Source of the DNA: Staphylotrichum longicolle
Lineage: Eukaryota; Ascomycota; Sordariomycetes; Sordariales; Chaetomiaceae
Assembly (NCBI GenBank): GCA_019096155.1
Contig: JAHCVI010000003.1
Span: 620,001 to 684,000 of the forward strand
Length of the DNA stretch: 64,000 nt
Reading direction: 5' to 3'
Shown here: piece after piece, positions 34,644 to 46,682 of the stretch
Layout of the letters: every line of letters starts with the position of its first letter
Position numbering within the stretch: position 1 is the stretch's first letter
Made by a program: the position numbers and the translations under genes
Notes under the pieces: model-generated
What the model was told of the DNA's origin: nothing
Database searches by the model: none
Seen by the model: the letters and a program-made list of their open reading frames with translations, nothing else

Positions 34644-35796
34644 ATGGATCGCTTCCATCAGAGTGGGTGCCACCGATCACTGCTACTGCCCGGGTCCTAT
34701 GCTGACCTCAACAGTCAACCCCTTCGCGAAAAGGGAGTCGCACAGCGCGAACTCAATCATCTGGTACAAGGTGCTCACGCTGGCCAGCTGGCTGCTGTCG
34801 GTGGTCGTGACCGTTTATTACGCCATCGAGCCGCCTCACGATGGCAAATACCACCGCGGGACCATCTGGCATCAGAACTACCTGCACTACTCGGGCTTCA
34901 CCCTGAACTCGGTCATTACCTCCATCTACTGGTGTGTGCCGTTCCTCGCCCATCCACACCCCCCGACGCTAACACGCCTGCCCACAGGATCGTTCTCTTC
35001 ATCCTCCAGCTCGGCTACATCTCGCACCTCTTCTCGTCCAAGGCCGAGTCCGTCAACGCGGCCTGCGCCGTGGGCAGCCGTACGTCCATACCACCCAGCT
35101 CTTTGACTTCCCCACCCCCCAAAAAACGAGCCACAGCTAACCCCCATCCCACGCCCAGACTTCATCGCCAACAACCTCCTCCACTTCGGCTTCGTCATGC
35201 TCTTTGTGCGCTCGCACTTTGTCTGGGCCGAGATCCTGCTGATCCTCAACTTTGCCAACCTCTCGTCCCTCTACTTCCGCCACAACGCGTACCCGCGCTT
35301 CATCCACCTGCCCGCCGTGTCGGGCCCGCTCGCCTGGACGTTCGTCGCCATCTACTGGAACGGCGCCATCATGGTGCCGCACCAGGGCGGCCTCGTCGCG
35401 CGCATCTTTGCCAACATCTTTGTGTGGTCCATCCTGGGGTACGGCATGTTTTTCATCATCTTGTACAAGGTATGTTGTCTCTTTCTCCCCCGTTGATCAT
35501 CCACCCCGTCCTGGGAAATGAGGAGAATAAGAATGCTAATAGAGGGAATGGGGAAACAGGACTACACCATGGGCTTTGCGCTCAGCGTGCTCGCGGCGTC
35601 GCTGGGCGTCGCGCAGTTCTTCCGCCAGGTCATTGCCTTCCAGTGGATCTTCGCCTTCACCATCATGGCCGTGCTGTTTGTCTTCACCGCCATCGTGGCC
35701 GTGCCCGCGTGGGCCGGCAGGGAGGTGCCGTGGGGCGGCACGGCGGAGCGCCGCCAGGTCGATGCCGAGCGGGCGCCGCTGCTTGCGGACAACTAG
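34644..35796 (+). CDS. DUF1774 fungal multi-pass membrane protein
   Basis: Five exons (34644-34662, 34715-34931, 34988-35079, 35159-35469, 35560-35796) give 291 residues, all joining in frame. The first coding exon is only 19 nt. Several hydrophobic segments are clear: KVLTLASWLLSVVVTVYYAI, VLFILQLGYISHLF, LLHFGFVMLFV, ILLILNFANLSSLYF, WTFVAIYWNGAIMV, ILGYGMFFIILY and FTIMAVLFVFTAIVAVPAWA. The tail is short and polar and ends in LLADN. The family is widespread in ascomycetes and has no established function. The middle motif YFRHNAYPRFIHLP is typical of it. It does not resemble a transporter family I can name. Confidence 0.85.
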
Positions 35797-36262
35797 GTGG
35801 GCTGCTGGTTAAAGAAACGGTGGAGCGCTGGTCGGAGGAGGGAGATGCTGATGGGGGAAGGGCAGAGGAAGGTGCTGGTGAAGGAAAAGAATGTTGTGTC
35901 AATATGCTTGTTTTGCGAGTCGGCCACATGCTCTTGGCTGGCTAGGAACCATAATGGTCTTCATTTGTGGAATTGGGCTCTAGGGATTTTCTTTGGCGTG
36001 TAGGTAGGTAATAGCACTGTTCATGGCTTGCACTGCACTCATTCCATGTTTTGCGCATTGCTTCGGTGTGTTGAGCGTGGTTCTTATCGATAATCAATGC
36101 TCCTCTCAAACCGTTGTGATGCATGCCCGCTGCAGTTTAGCGCCAGTCCAATTAGTTGACGCCTCCATTCAGCGCGATTTCACCTCCAATCATCAGCCCA
36201 TCTCATTTCAGCGTCTCGGCTCCCAAAACTCGCCCTCTTCATAGAACCTCCTTCGCTTCAGG
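35797..36262. other. intergenic region between the DUF1774 and PPTase genes
   Basis: 466 bp of 3' flank and promoter between two genes on the same strand. I see nothing else in it. Confidence 0.5.
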
Positions 36263-37026
36263 ATGCGCCCCCTCCCCTTTCCCTTCCCCCTTCATATCGG
36301 CACCGATATCTGCCACATCCCCCGCATCGTCGATATCCTGCGCAGCCGCCACTGCGCAAGGTTCATTCGGCGCGTGCTCACGCCCGAGGAGCTCCGGAAC
36401 AACAACCCGGCCATCTCCCGAACGCTCCGTGCCGTGGAGGAGATCACCGTCAAGAAAACCGTTGGGTTTGCTGGCGTAGGCGGGACAGGGCAGGCGTTGC
36501 CGAGGAGGGGGAAGAAGAAATGGCTCGAAGAGGAGCACGGGGAGGAGTCTGACCTGGACTGCTGGGAGGCAAAGCTGCAGGAGGAAGAGGACCTCTCGCC
36601 CGAGGCGCTGCGCTTGTACCGGCGCGCCGGCCAGTTCATGGCTGGGAGGTAGGTCTGGATAGCGAGGGTGCGGGAGCCTGCTGGCCTAGTTGCTGATGAG
36701 CCCCCAGGTTTGCAGCGAAAGAGGCGGCGTTCAAAGCCCATCCGCACCTCAGGCTGCGGTTCCATGACATCCTCATTCTGCCATCTTCCAGTGCGGCAAA
36801 CTTGATTGGGAAGGATATGGTGTACGAAAAATCCACCGCGCCTATGGCCATCATCAAAACTCCGAATCGACCCCAAATGGCCAGGATCAGTATCAGCCAT
36901 GACGGGTTATATTCGACGGCGACGTGCGTCGGGTTTGAGGCGGACCCCGAAGCGGACGAACCTGGGAGAGAGGAGCCGAGTAAGGGATGGTTTGCCCGCC
37001 TATCCAGGCTATGGTCGTCAGGGTAG
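36263..37026 (+). CDS. ppt2: 4'-phosphopantetheinyl transferase, AcpS type (mitochondrial holo-ACP synthase)
   Basis: Exons 36263-36648 and 36708-37026 give 234 residues with a 59-bp intron. The enzyme moves the phosphopantetheine arm of CoA onto a serine of the acyl carrier protein. The AcpS-type motifs are all present: HIGTDICHIPRI near residue 12, RFAAKEAAFKAHPHLR at about 129-144 (the Arg codon is split by the intron), and ISISHDGLYSTAT near 193. By analogy with yeast Ppt2 it would serve mitochondrial type-II fatty acid synthesis. An insert of about 60 charged residues, including GKKKWLEEEHGEESD, separates the first two motifs. Its 3' end lies 103 bp from the end of the convergent AIM9-like gene. 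Confidence 0.88.
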
Positions 37027-37129
37027 CGTCTCGAGATGGGAGGTCAGTCCGTCTTCATCCACGTCATTCATCTTTCTTCGTGAACCTGACGATACACAAC
37101 AGGGTAGCTTGGGGGAGTAAAATGCCCAT

Positions 37130-38803
37130 CTAAGCAGTCTCGAATGGCCAGCCACTGAGAAACTCCTCTCTCTCGGTCTCGTCATCACCGAAGCACTGCT
37201 TGGCTATCTCGTCCCTCATATACGTCAACAAAGCCTTTGTCTCCTCATACGCCTCGTGCTCCGCGAGCCCCCTTTCCGGCCACCACGCGCCCATCTGCGA
37301 CTTCAGCTGGTTCACGAGACTTGCGCCTTGGTCAGCACCCTCCACATCGCGCTTGATCCTCTCTTCCGCTTCTGGCGATATCGCAACTGGGAATCGTGAA
37401 CCGGACGTCCACGTGTCTCGCAGGTCCAGCATGAGGGCCGCCAAGTGCGCTTCGCCGGCCTCGTAGGCGCGCCGCGCCACCTGCAAAACCCCTCCTGCAG
37501 TTGTGCGCTGGAACTTGATCGTTTCGTACTGCAGCGGGCTCTTTCCCCGGACGAGGCGCCGCCAGGCGATCATGAGCGCGCGATCGAGGTGTTGGGCGGT
37601 TGCAGCGGCCTTCTCCTCCCGAGACATCCCCGCCGTACTGAGCGCGCCTGGCTTCTCGAGAAGGTCGCCCACGTCCGGCGCCCGCATAGTCGATGAAGCT
37701 TGGCTCCATTTGGTGGTCGAAGAGAGGGAGGGCTTCGGTGGACTGCCAGTCGATGATGGCGGTGATTTGTGTGGGCTCGGAGGGGTTGACAAAGATGTTC
37801 TCCGGATGCAGATCGTCGTGCCACAATCGGCCAGTCAGCATTCCCTTAGGTTCTGGCGCGGAGTCGCTAGAAAATGTGTTCCAAGACTTCAAGATAGGCG
37901 TTGATGGCCCACAGCTTCTTGGGTGGCGTGGGCTGGTACAAGCGCGGGCCGGTGAGCATGACCCATTGCTTTGTGGGCGCAGGGAGCTGCTGCACTGCCG
38001 CATGTTCTCTGGCTCCGAGAGCTCTCCGATAGTCTAGTACAGACCGCCCTGGTGTCTTGGTTCTGTCAGTTGTCGTGTCGTGGAACAGCCTGCTTCTCAA
38101 GACCGGATGTACCGGTTACAAAGACGACTTACATGGGCCTCTGTCACATCCCAGTCGTTGCCGACCATCATCGTACCAAACTCTTCCAACGGCCGGGCCG
38201 AGAACAAACCGCCTTTTACCAAGTACATCATACTGCTCGCCTGCTACAGGCAATGACAGCTCCCTTGGAACATCGTCTGCATAGTAGAGGCCGCCGTACA
38301 CGGGGAGTGGGTTTGTGAGCCATGTTGTCATGAAGCGAGAAACCTGGAGAAGCACCTTGACCTTTTCTGCGCCGCCTAGTGTTTCCCAGACTTTGGCTCC
38401 CACGCCTTCCGCTTTTTCCATGATGATGTACTCGGCGCCAACCGCATTACGCTCTGCTCGAGAATCCCAGGCCAAGACCTTCGGGGTGGGTGTCGAGAGC
38501 ACGGTGCGCATCTACAGACATAAATGAGTCCAAGAATATGACAGAGGCACACAGGGGAATCTGAGGGGCACAAACAAACTCGATCGTGGCAACCTCGCTG
38601 GCGGTGGTGTAGTGCGGCGGACCCGCGTTTGGATTCGGTACCTTTCCAATGACCTCCCTGCCATCGTCCATGCGGAAGATGTAAGCCTTGTTGTACAGAC
38701 CATCGGGGCATTTCTCGACGTGCACGCATCGAAAAGCACCGACGGTGGCGGCAGCAACCCGGGCCAGCTCGTCCATCTTGAACCGGACGGTGCGTTGGGC
38801 CAT
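37130..38803 (-). CDS. AIM9-like APH-fold kinase family protein
   Basis: Exons 38576-38803, 38133-38511 and 37130-38049 give about 509 residues. The fold is that of the phosphotransferase (APH/choline kinase) family, as in fungal AIM9-like proteins. Motifs are YNKAYIFRMDDGREVIGKVP (nucleotide-binding strands), VGAEYIIMEKAEG (hinge), RLWHDDLHPENIFV (catalytic loop) and ITAIIDWQSTEALPLFDH (metal-binding Asp). The C-terminal 190 residues are helical. Exon 3 needs two corrections: one base near 37871-37874 (an A run, restoring EHIF-SSDSAPEP) and two bases near 37676-37684 (a GC run, joining FIDYAG to PDVGDLLE). Total exon length plus three is a multiple of three, as expected. Yeast Aim9 is mitochondrial, but the substrate is unknown. 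No N-terminal targeting peptide is obvious with this start. Confidence 0.8.
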
Positions 38804-39922
38804 CTGGTTGCGTTCATCATATAGAAACCGTCCGCGTGTAAACGTAAAGAGGCTGTCGTCCCTGTCCCAGCTCGGTGCTGTGTTTATATCACAGGCGTGA
38901 GATGCTCATCCTGTTATCGTTTTAGCCCTGTCTGCAGAGGGTGACATACTGTTGGTCGTAGACATCTCGGCCCTTGGACCTTGCTTGTTAGCAAAGCTCG
39001 CATGTTTTGTAGACGGGCAACATCTGAGAAGACGAAGCCTCAGCAGACGTTGCATTGTTCAAGAACGAAGGGCTGGACGTTTTAAACGCCTGTTTCTGCG
39101 TGCCAGTCGAAGCAATGAATGATGCAAGAGAACGGGGTTCCACACAGAGTCAGGTCGCTGCTCACAGCAAGACCCCTGCAAACCTGGCCATCCGAGCCCA
39201 CTCGGACTCGCACCGACAAGAAGAAGGTCAGCGGGACACTGGACTTCGCTCAACTAAAGTTGATTGTCAGGGGATCAAGAGTATTTAAAAAGATTTCTTT
39301 CCAACTCAACAAAGATGCCAAGGACCCAACCATCAAGAAAGTTTGTCGAGTGTCCAGAGTCTGGTCCGAAGCTGATGTCTCCATCAATGCTGAGGCGATG
39401 GATGAGAAAACCGCTAGGATTATTGGCAGCGTGTTCACCGAGCTTGACAATAACATAGAAAATCCCATGTCTCCTTTTCTCCGTCTCCACGGGCAGGTGT
39501 TTTTTTCTACCTCTTCCCTAGGCAAGAAACAGCATGCCAAATGGAATAAGGGGCAGTGGCATCTTTCCAGTCCGCAAGGCAAAGAAATATCCAGCAATTT
39601 CATCTCGACTCATCCCTCCGATTCCTTCCTAGAAAGACTCGACAATCATCTTATTCTTATCTGGAGACCTAAAATATCTCGGTTCTTACCTTCCCTCCTC
39701 TCCCTTCCCTGATCCAACCCCAGCTCTTTTCTCCCTCTGCCTCTCCGTTTCCTCTTCTTCCCGTTCCTATTTAATCTCTTTCACGCTTTCAGCTTCGCCT
39801 TTTCCTCCCTCCCCACTTCACTTCCGAACCCAGAGCTCAGGTCTTTAGTGGCTCGTATATCGTTCCAATAGCTGCGTTCCCTCTTCCTGTTTATCCATCC
39901 TCCATTCTTCAAACCTTCAACC
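38804..39922. other. intergenic region between the AIM9-like and dynamin-like genes
   Basis: Divergent upstream regions, 1.1 kb. The last 250 bp before the GTPase start are very pyrimidine-rich, as in many fungal 5' leaders. The open frame 39119-39712 (197 codons, plus) has no recognisable motif and runs into that tract. I do not call it a gene. Confidence 0.5.
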
Positions 39923-42454
39923 ATGGAAACTCCTCCGCAAAGCCAGGCGGCCCTTGACGGCCTCGGAAACCATGTGTATCTCGAGAAACAGGACAGGCTG
40001 CGCGACATTGGCATCGATATCGACACGTCCCAGGTATGAAACCCCCGGACAAACTGGCGGCAGCTGGCATGAGTCCTAAACGCCCCGGTAGATTGTCGTC
40101 GTTGGCGGCCAGTCCTCAGGCAAGAGCTCGCTCCTCGAGAGCCTGACCGGTTTCTCGTTTCCGCGGGGTCAGGGTCTCTGCACACGCTACGCGACGCAGA
40201 TCAGCCTCCGCCGGAATCCCATCACCAGCACCGTGATTTCCATCACGCCCGGGCCCAGCTGCAAACCCAAGCGCAAGGAGAAGGTTCGGGGTTTCCGTCA
40301 TGAGATCAGCGAGTTTCAGGGCGAGACGCTCGCTAGCATTATGGAAGAGGTGGGCTTCACAATTTGCTTCACTCGGAAGCGTGCAATGTTTGGTTCTGAT
40401 AAACTTTCCAGGCCAGTGAGGTTATGGGAATCCGCTCCGCTAAATCGGGAGGAAAGAGCAACTTGCCTATGTTCAGCAGTGATATTTTGAAAATCGAGAT
40501 TTCTGGTCCCGAGGTCAGTGTTCGAACTTTCCTACCACCAAGGGCCTTTGGAGCGAGCTAACCAACACATCCGGTGGCAGGAACCTCATCTCACCGTCAT
40601 TGATGTCCCCGGTCTGTTTCAGGTTACCGAGGAAGGCAAGTTCTTCCTTCTTGAGTTTCGTTTCAGACCCTGACCGAAATGTTGTAGGCCGTACCACAGA
40701 GAATGACAGACTGATGGTCGAGACCTTGGCCCGCGGCTACATGAACAATGAGCGTACCATGCAAGTCAACCTCCCTTGCGCCTCTCCTCGCCACCAGCGT
40801 CGCACAAAGTGATCTAGCTAACCGTTTTGCAGCATCCTCGCGGTCATGTCGTGCCTCGCGGATCGTGCGACGGAGGGCATTCTCCAGCTCGCGAAAGCAG
40901 CCGATCCCCAGGGCAAGAGAACGGTCGGCGTGCTCACCAAGGCCGACCTTGTCCGCGAGCAGGCAGTCTACCAAACGATCCTTGAACTGGTTCGCGGCAA
41001 GAGCCCCCAGCTGGGCTACTTTGTCGTCCGCAACCGCGGCGCTGATCAGGACGGATTTACGCTGGCGCAGTGCAAGGCGGACGAGAAGGCGCTCTTCCAG
41101 AAGCCGCAGTGGGCCGCAATCGTGAAGGAAGGCCGCACTGGGGTGGATGCCCTGCGTGACGAGCTCCAGCGGCTGCTCACTGACCTCGCAAAGCAAGAGC
41201 TGCCGAAGCAGAGGGCCGAGATCACGAGGCGGCTCTCCAGCACCCGCAAGGCCCTGGACGACCTGGGCGCTCCTCGCGACACCGCGGCTAGTCAGCGAGA
41301 GCATCTCATCAAGGTGGCTTCCAGGTTTGAGAGGGCCGCGCATGATGCGTTGGAGGGACGATACGACATCAACCCGATCTTTGACGATGACCCCAGTCTC
41401 AAGCTGGCCACCAGAATTGTCACGCTGAATGAGGGGTTCTCCAGCTTGATGATGAAGAAGGGACACACCAGAAAGTTCCAGGGAGAAGGTTCGGCCCACA
41501 AATGGGTCAATGTCGCAGACAACAAAGTTGCGAGCCGGTACGAAGCAGACGCGGCCCAGGTTTATGCCACTGTCTCAGACTTCCCGGAGCTCATGGACGT
41601 GCTTCCTGTTCATGGATTCGAGTGTCTCGGCCCGTCTAACGACGACATCATGGAATACATTGCAAGCGCATTCAACGAAAACCGAGGGCCGGAGCTTGGA
41701 ACTGTAAGTAAACTTGGACTATAGAATTGCTAATCGACTTCCATTTACTCACACCTAAATGCAGTTCAGCAATACCCTGCTTACAGCAACCTTCAGGGAG
41801 CAAGCCAAGATGTGGGGTGCCATCGTGCATACCCATCTCGGAGTGGCCATTCTGACGGTTCACCGTTTCATGAAGAGACTCCTAGAACTTGTCGTCGACG
41901 AAGTGCGTGTCCGGGAAGAGATCTGGGACGGTCTCCTCATGGACAAGCTCCTCGAAGCATACAAGTCGGTGCTCAAGCATGCCAAATTCGTCGTCAACAT
42001 CGAGCTGAATAGTCGTCCCACGACCAACAACGACGCGTTCGGTACCGATCTTCGCGAGGCACGCGCGAAGCGGATGCTCGCAGGCATGCAGAGCATCGCC
42101 ACCGACCACGACCAGCTGTCCATCTCGATCCGGACCGACCAGGTGGTTCACCTGACGGATAGCAAAGCCAATGCCGATCATGTCAAGGACGACGTTCACG
42201 ACATCTTGAAGAGCTACTACAAAGTCTCGCTCAAGAGGTTTGTAGATGCCGTCAACCGCCAAGTCATCGACTATTTCCTGCTCAGCGGTGCTGGCAATCC
42301 GCTGCAGATTCTCACCCCTGCGCTCATCACCCAGCTCAGTGACTCTCAGCTGGAGGATATTGCGGGTGAGAACAGCACGACCAAGCGGGAGCGTCAGCGG
42401 CTCGAGTCCGAGATCCAGGGGTTGGAGACTGCCATGAAGGTTCTGAGGGGCTGA
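39923..42454 (+). CDS. dynamin-superfamily GTPase (Mx/dynamin type)
   Basis: Seven exons (39923-40033, 40092-40349, 40412-40513, 40581-40635, 40688-40760, 40833-41703, 41765-42454) give 719 residues, close to classical dynamins and Mx proteins. G motifs are GGQSSGKSSLLE at about 42-53, PRGQGLCTRYATQI (switch 1), VIDVPGLF (G3) and VGVLTKADL (G4). The middle/stalk region follows, and a GTPase effector domain fills about the last 120 residues (HDILKSYYKVSLKRFVDAV onward). No PH or transmembrane domain is seen. That suggests an Mx-like or soluble dynamin-like protein that self-assembles on membranes; the fungal role is uncharacterised. Introns 4 and 5 both start with GCAAGT instead of GT. Only these donors keep the conserved VTEEGRTTEND and NNERTIILAV. 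Confidence 0.88.
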
Positions 42455-42652
42455 TGGGTGTCGACAAGAGCCACGGGAAGAGCTGGTGGTGCAAACCATG
42501 AACGCTGACTGATGCGGTCGGAGTCATGGTCCAAGGAGTATATAGCTTCGTGAAGAGCAGGGCTTCAGTGAGCCGCCCGAGAATCCGTTCGAATCGAGCC
42601 AGTTTGTTCCACCCCCCTTGCGTGAAATGATAAGCCACCACGGTACTCTCCC

Positions 42653-43668
42653 TCAGACACCCGTCTCCATCGCATCCATCTTCTCATCCATCGCCCTCGC
42701 CGCCTCCTCCTCCGCATCCACCCCGACCCCATCCCCACCGACCCCCCTCCTTCCCAACTCCCTCTCCACATCCCTCCTCCTGACCATCCCCCTGTCGACC
42801 CCCATCCCCTTCAGATCCTCCCTGACCTTCCTCCCCCACCCCTCGACACTCCGCATCCCCACCACCAAGAACCCCAGCTCCTCGCGGTCCACGTCAAACA
42901 CCTCCCACCACTCGCACTCGGGCATCTTGGCGCCGACGTCGCGCGCCGCATTGTACACGGCCGCGACGGCCAGCGCGTTGGGCTGGCTCGTCAGGTACAG
43001 CATCTGCGGCGAGAGCAGCGCCGTGTTGAGGTAGGCGACCGCCCTCTTCCCTATCCTCTCCTTCTTGGCGCCCAGGAACTCGAGCGCCTGCAGGTACGTG
43101 ACGGCCAGCGGGTGGGGGAGGGCGACGTGCGTGTCGAAGGACAGCGCGTACAGGATGCGGGCCTCGAGGGCGAGGAGGCGGGTGTGGAAGGCGTGGTAGG
43201 CGGACTCGGAGAGGTAGTAGCTCGCCGGTTGTTGGCGGGTGGCGGGGCGGCGGGCGGGTGGAAGAAGGCGGAGGAGGGGGAGAGGAGGTAGGCGTAGACG
43301 TTGGAGAGGTCGCGCGGGGAGCGGGGGTGCGGGGAGACTTTGGCGGTTAGGTAGAGGGCTGCTGCTGAGACGTCCTGGTGGGAAGGGGGGTGTTAGTTTT
43401 AGATTGGAGGCTGGGAAATGAGGAGGGGGCGTAGAGGGCGTACGCTGAACTCATGGGACATGATGGGCTCGACGAGCCAGTACCGCGCTAGGAGGACATT
43501 GGCTTGGGCGGTGACGGACTGGGGGAGTTGGAGGAGGACGCCGGCGGATTGGGTGAGGCACTGTGTCGCGAAGAAGATGATGTCTTGGAGCTCGATCGGC
43601 AGGGCGCCAAAAGATCGTCGCTGAAATAGTTGGTCTGGCGTTGCCAGTGGGTTTGTCATATGCGACAT
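42653..43668 (-). CDS. cyclin-L-like protein
   Basis: Exons 43444-43668 and 42653-43374 give about 315 residues. The cyclin box begins near residue 15 and contains LFQRRSFGALPIELQ, QSVTAQANVLLARYW and, across the 69-bp intron, MSHEFS|DVSAAALYLTAKVS. These are the signature blocks of L-type cyclins, which pair with a CDK11-type kinase and act in transcription and splicing. The second cyclin fold follows (LTSQPNALAVAAVYNAARDV), and the tail is acidic and basic. One base appears missing near 43224-43240, where PPAN gives way to QPASYYLSESAY; with it the total length is a multiple of three. Two in-frame Mets (43668, 43659) could start the protein. It converges with the dynamin-like gene, with 198 bp between stops. 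Confidence 0.82.
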
Positions 43669-45027
43669 GGCGACAAAGTGTGTTTCTCCTCTTGGGACTA
43701 GAGGTGTTTGTGCAGGTAAATGCGACTTTGATATTTTGTCGAGGTCCGATTCAAGCCGACGTCAACAGACAACAGACGCAACAGTGCGCAAGCACAGTGA
43801 GATGCAGAGTTTGGCACCTCGAGATGGTCACTTCCAGGGTTAGGGTCCCGTACACTCGAGCCACGAACACATGGCAGCTTTCTCTGTTTCACCTTCTGAC
43901 CATCTTGAATTCTGCCAACCTAACCCAGCCATCAATATTTTGTTGACAAGCAGAGAATCTACCTTACATAGTAACTGCCTCGCTTGGGGCGTCGGCCTGG
44001 CGTCCGGAACACAGCGGAAGCTCCCGTCTTTTCTCATGATGAGCCAAGCCTTCAACAGTCATGATGGAGAGCAGACCGACTCACGACGGGCTCCCACCAT
44101 TGATCCATATAGAAACTCATATGCTTTCTGGCTTTTCAACCATAGAAGCTTACGTTCTTCATCTGAGCCGTTTTGGTTCAACAGTTCCTGAGCACAAGCT
44201 TTAGAATCCAGGCTGTCACAGTGACTTCGTTTGCGACGCAGGTAATACTCGACCAGGTTTACAAGACACATCTTCATGCTCAATCCTTTCCCGTTCCGCT
44301 GGTCTTCCTTTGCCTCGCATCTCTGATATGTATCTTGGCAGAGGTATTTGATTTTGCCCAGTGATTGATCCTCGTTACCGTGTTGATGTCCAACCAGTAA
44401 GGTCAACACTATATCAGCCAGAGCCTAGACTCGCACACTCGGAGACTGATAAGATCACACAGTCTCAGACCAATGCCTCCCCAGTATTACCGGACCGGGC
44501 GGTTGCGATGGGTTGGGGAGGGGATATGGACGTGATCACGGGTGAGGAAAGGGTCGGCATAGCTGAATCTCGGCGAATGTTATCTTATTTACCTCACAGA
44601 AGAAACAGTTATCTGTTTCTCTTCTTGCTCTGACTCGGGAGCCCTTTTACCACTATCGATGTGTCCTTGGCTATTTCGAGCGCTGAGAGGAAACCTACAT
44701 GTTGCGTGGTGTTGTGCTCGAATGGTTAATTGGTTTTTTTTCAACGCTGAGCCCACCTTCAAGTTGTCTAGTTCTATTTCTGTGCAATCATGGTTTTTGA
44801 TTCTCTGAAGAGAGAGATCAGAAGATGCCCCTTGATACCCGACCTGGATATATCTCACCCTTCTTCTTGACACGCCGCTCTATCAAGGTCGGGCTTACAT
44901 CTCAATTACATACATGGATGTGACCACGGCTAGAAACCAGCTAGGCTCTCTCGCCGTATTTCAAATTTAGTAGTCATCCAATTCCCAGGAGGCAATTACA
45001 CAAACCCCAAACTCCCATCAGCCTAGC
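43669..45027. other. intergenic region upstream of the cyclin gene
   Basis: 1.36 kb with the cyclin-L promoter and the his2 3' flank. No frame longer than about 116 codons, no motif, and no RNA gene or repeat noticed. Confidence 0.5.
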
Positions 45028-46065
45028 CTACTCCAGCTTCAAACTCGCCCTAAACTCGTCAATCGACACGCTCTTCTCCACCAGCTCCCCCTTCACCCCG
45101 TCCACCCCAGTCTCGATCCTCTCCAGCGTCCACAGCTCCGTGACCCCGATCCCCTCCAGATAGTCCAGCCCCTTCCAGTAATTCGTCCCGACCTGCGCGA
45201 TCCCATGGCTATCGTCCGAAAAGGTAAACCGCCCGCCCATCCGCACCCACTCCTCCGCGATCTCCCTCTTGGGGTACGGCTCCGCCAGGCCCTTCCGCAG
45301 CCCGCTCGTATTGCACTCCAACCACCCGCCGTACCCCGCGACAAACTCCAGATTCCGCACCACCCTCTCCCACACACCCTTCCACTCCCCCCCGCCGCCC
45401 TTCAGCGCCCGCCCGGGCGCCTCGCTAAACAACCTCACCAGATCAAAATGCCCCACCACCCTCGGCCGCAGCGCCCGCAGCATCTCGAACTGCTCGTCAA
45501 AGTACGCCTCGAACAGCGCCTCCTCGCCGCGGCCCCGCCCCCGGCCCCGCCCCCGCCCGCGCACGCCGCCACGGCCTGCGCGTACATGGCGGCGTCAAAG
45601 TCGATGGGCACGCCGCGCGCGTGGTGGATCGAGCCGATGAAGTAGTCGACGGCCGGGTGGGCGGCGAGGGACTGGCGGGCCGTAGGACGGGCGGATCCAC
45701 TCGCTCTCAAAGGCGATGAGGATGTGGATCCGCGCCGCGTACTTGGCCTGCAGCCGGGCGGCTTCGGCGAGGTAGGCCGTGTGGCGCGGGGCGAGGGCGG
45801 CGAGGGATTCTTGCGGGGATGGGGCCAGCTAAGAGGAGGAGGGGGTTGGGTTAGTCATGTGTGGTGACGATGAGGGGGCCTTGAGATGGGGAGGTTAAGG
45901 TACCTCTTCTGGGTAGAGGTCTGAGATGGCGGTGCGTGGCATGTGCTCTGTCAGGCCGATGGTTTTGTAGCCGATCTTGATGGCGTGGAGGATGATGTCC
46001 TCGAGCTGGTCTTTTGCGTGGCCGGGGCAGAACTGGCCTGAGTGAGAGTGCATTGTGAAGGCCAT
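45028..46065 (-). CDS. his2: histidinol-phosphatase (PHP family)
   Basis: Removes phosphate from L-histidinol phosphate, the next-to-last step group of histidine synthesis, in the cytosol. Exon 45905-46065 or 45904-46065 (54 codons, donor at 45903) and exon 45028-45828 flank a 75-bp intron. PHP metal-binding motifs are seen: MHSHSGQFCPGHA near residue 5, TIGLTEHMPR near 36, and later VDYFIGSIHHARGVPIDF, RVVGHFDLVRLF and TFSDDSHGIAQVGTNYW. The coding frame changes twice in exon 2: around 45676-45684 (two bases short, or one extra) and within the G/C run 45530-45560 (one base short). Corrected length is about 321 residues, normal for the family. All expected motifs survive, so I treat it as a working gene with sequence errors. 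Confidence 0.82.
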
Positions 46066-46682
46066 GATGAGATGTGGTTAAGGGGTGGGTTCCCCTTGAA
46101 TGGCTTGGTGAGGGTTGGGTGAAGGATGATTTCAGACAATTCTCTCGTTGAGTTGACTGAGGTGCCTTAAAAATGACGAATGAGACTGTAGATGTCAAGA
46201 AGTGAAGCTCCCTTATCGCCGTATTTACCGCAAGAGCTCAGTCACCTTTAACACATGCGTGCGGGTCCTGGTCTCGGCTCAAAGAACTTGGCAAAACACG
46301 TTCCGCTAGCGGCCGTTTTAGTGGCCCCAAACTTGGAGCCCAGTGCATAGCGACCCGCAGCAATGACACGCCCGTTTCCTGGGCCAGCATCAACAAGTCG
46401 AGGCACAGAAGTAGGAAACCAAGGGTTGCCCAAGCAATCAGCTTGCATGAGCGCCTTTCCTGCACTCCAAATTGTAAAGAAACCTCATCGAACAGACAGA
46501 GAATACAAACTAAACCGCAGCCCGAAGATGGAACTCAGGGTACCTGACCAGACCGCCCTCCCCCCAATCCTCTCACTAGATGATGGCGAAACGACAAGAA
46601 AAGCAACAAACCAAAACATCTGAACCCCCAATCTGACAGTGTAAACAAATCTATCCCCTTCCCCCACCTCTCATCTATCCCT
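46066..46682. other. intergenic region between dynein 3' end and his2 start
   Basis: 617 bp. Contains the his2 promoter and the dynein heavy-chain 3' flank. Nothing else seen. Confidence 0.5.

Noticed and set aside
39119..39712. 197-codon open frame before the dynamin-like gene
   Set aside because: It runs into the pyrimidine-rich leader, has no recognisable domain, and is better explained as upstream non-coding DNA.
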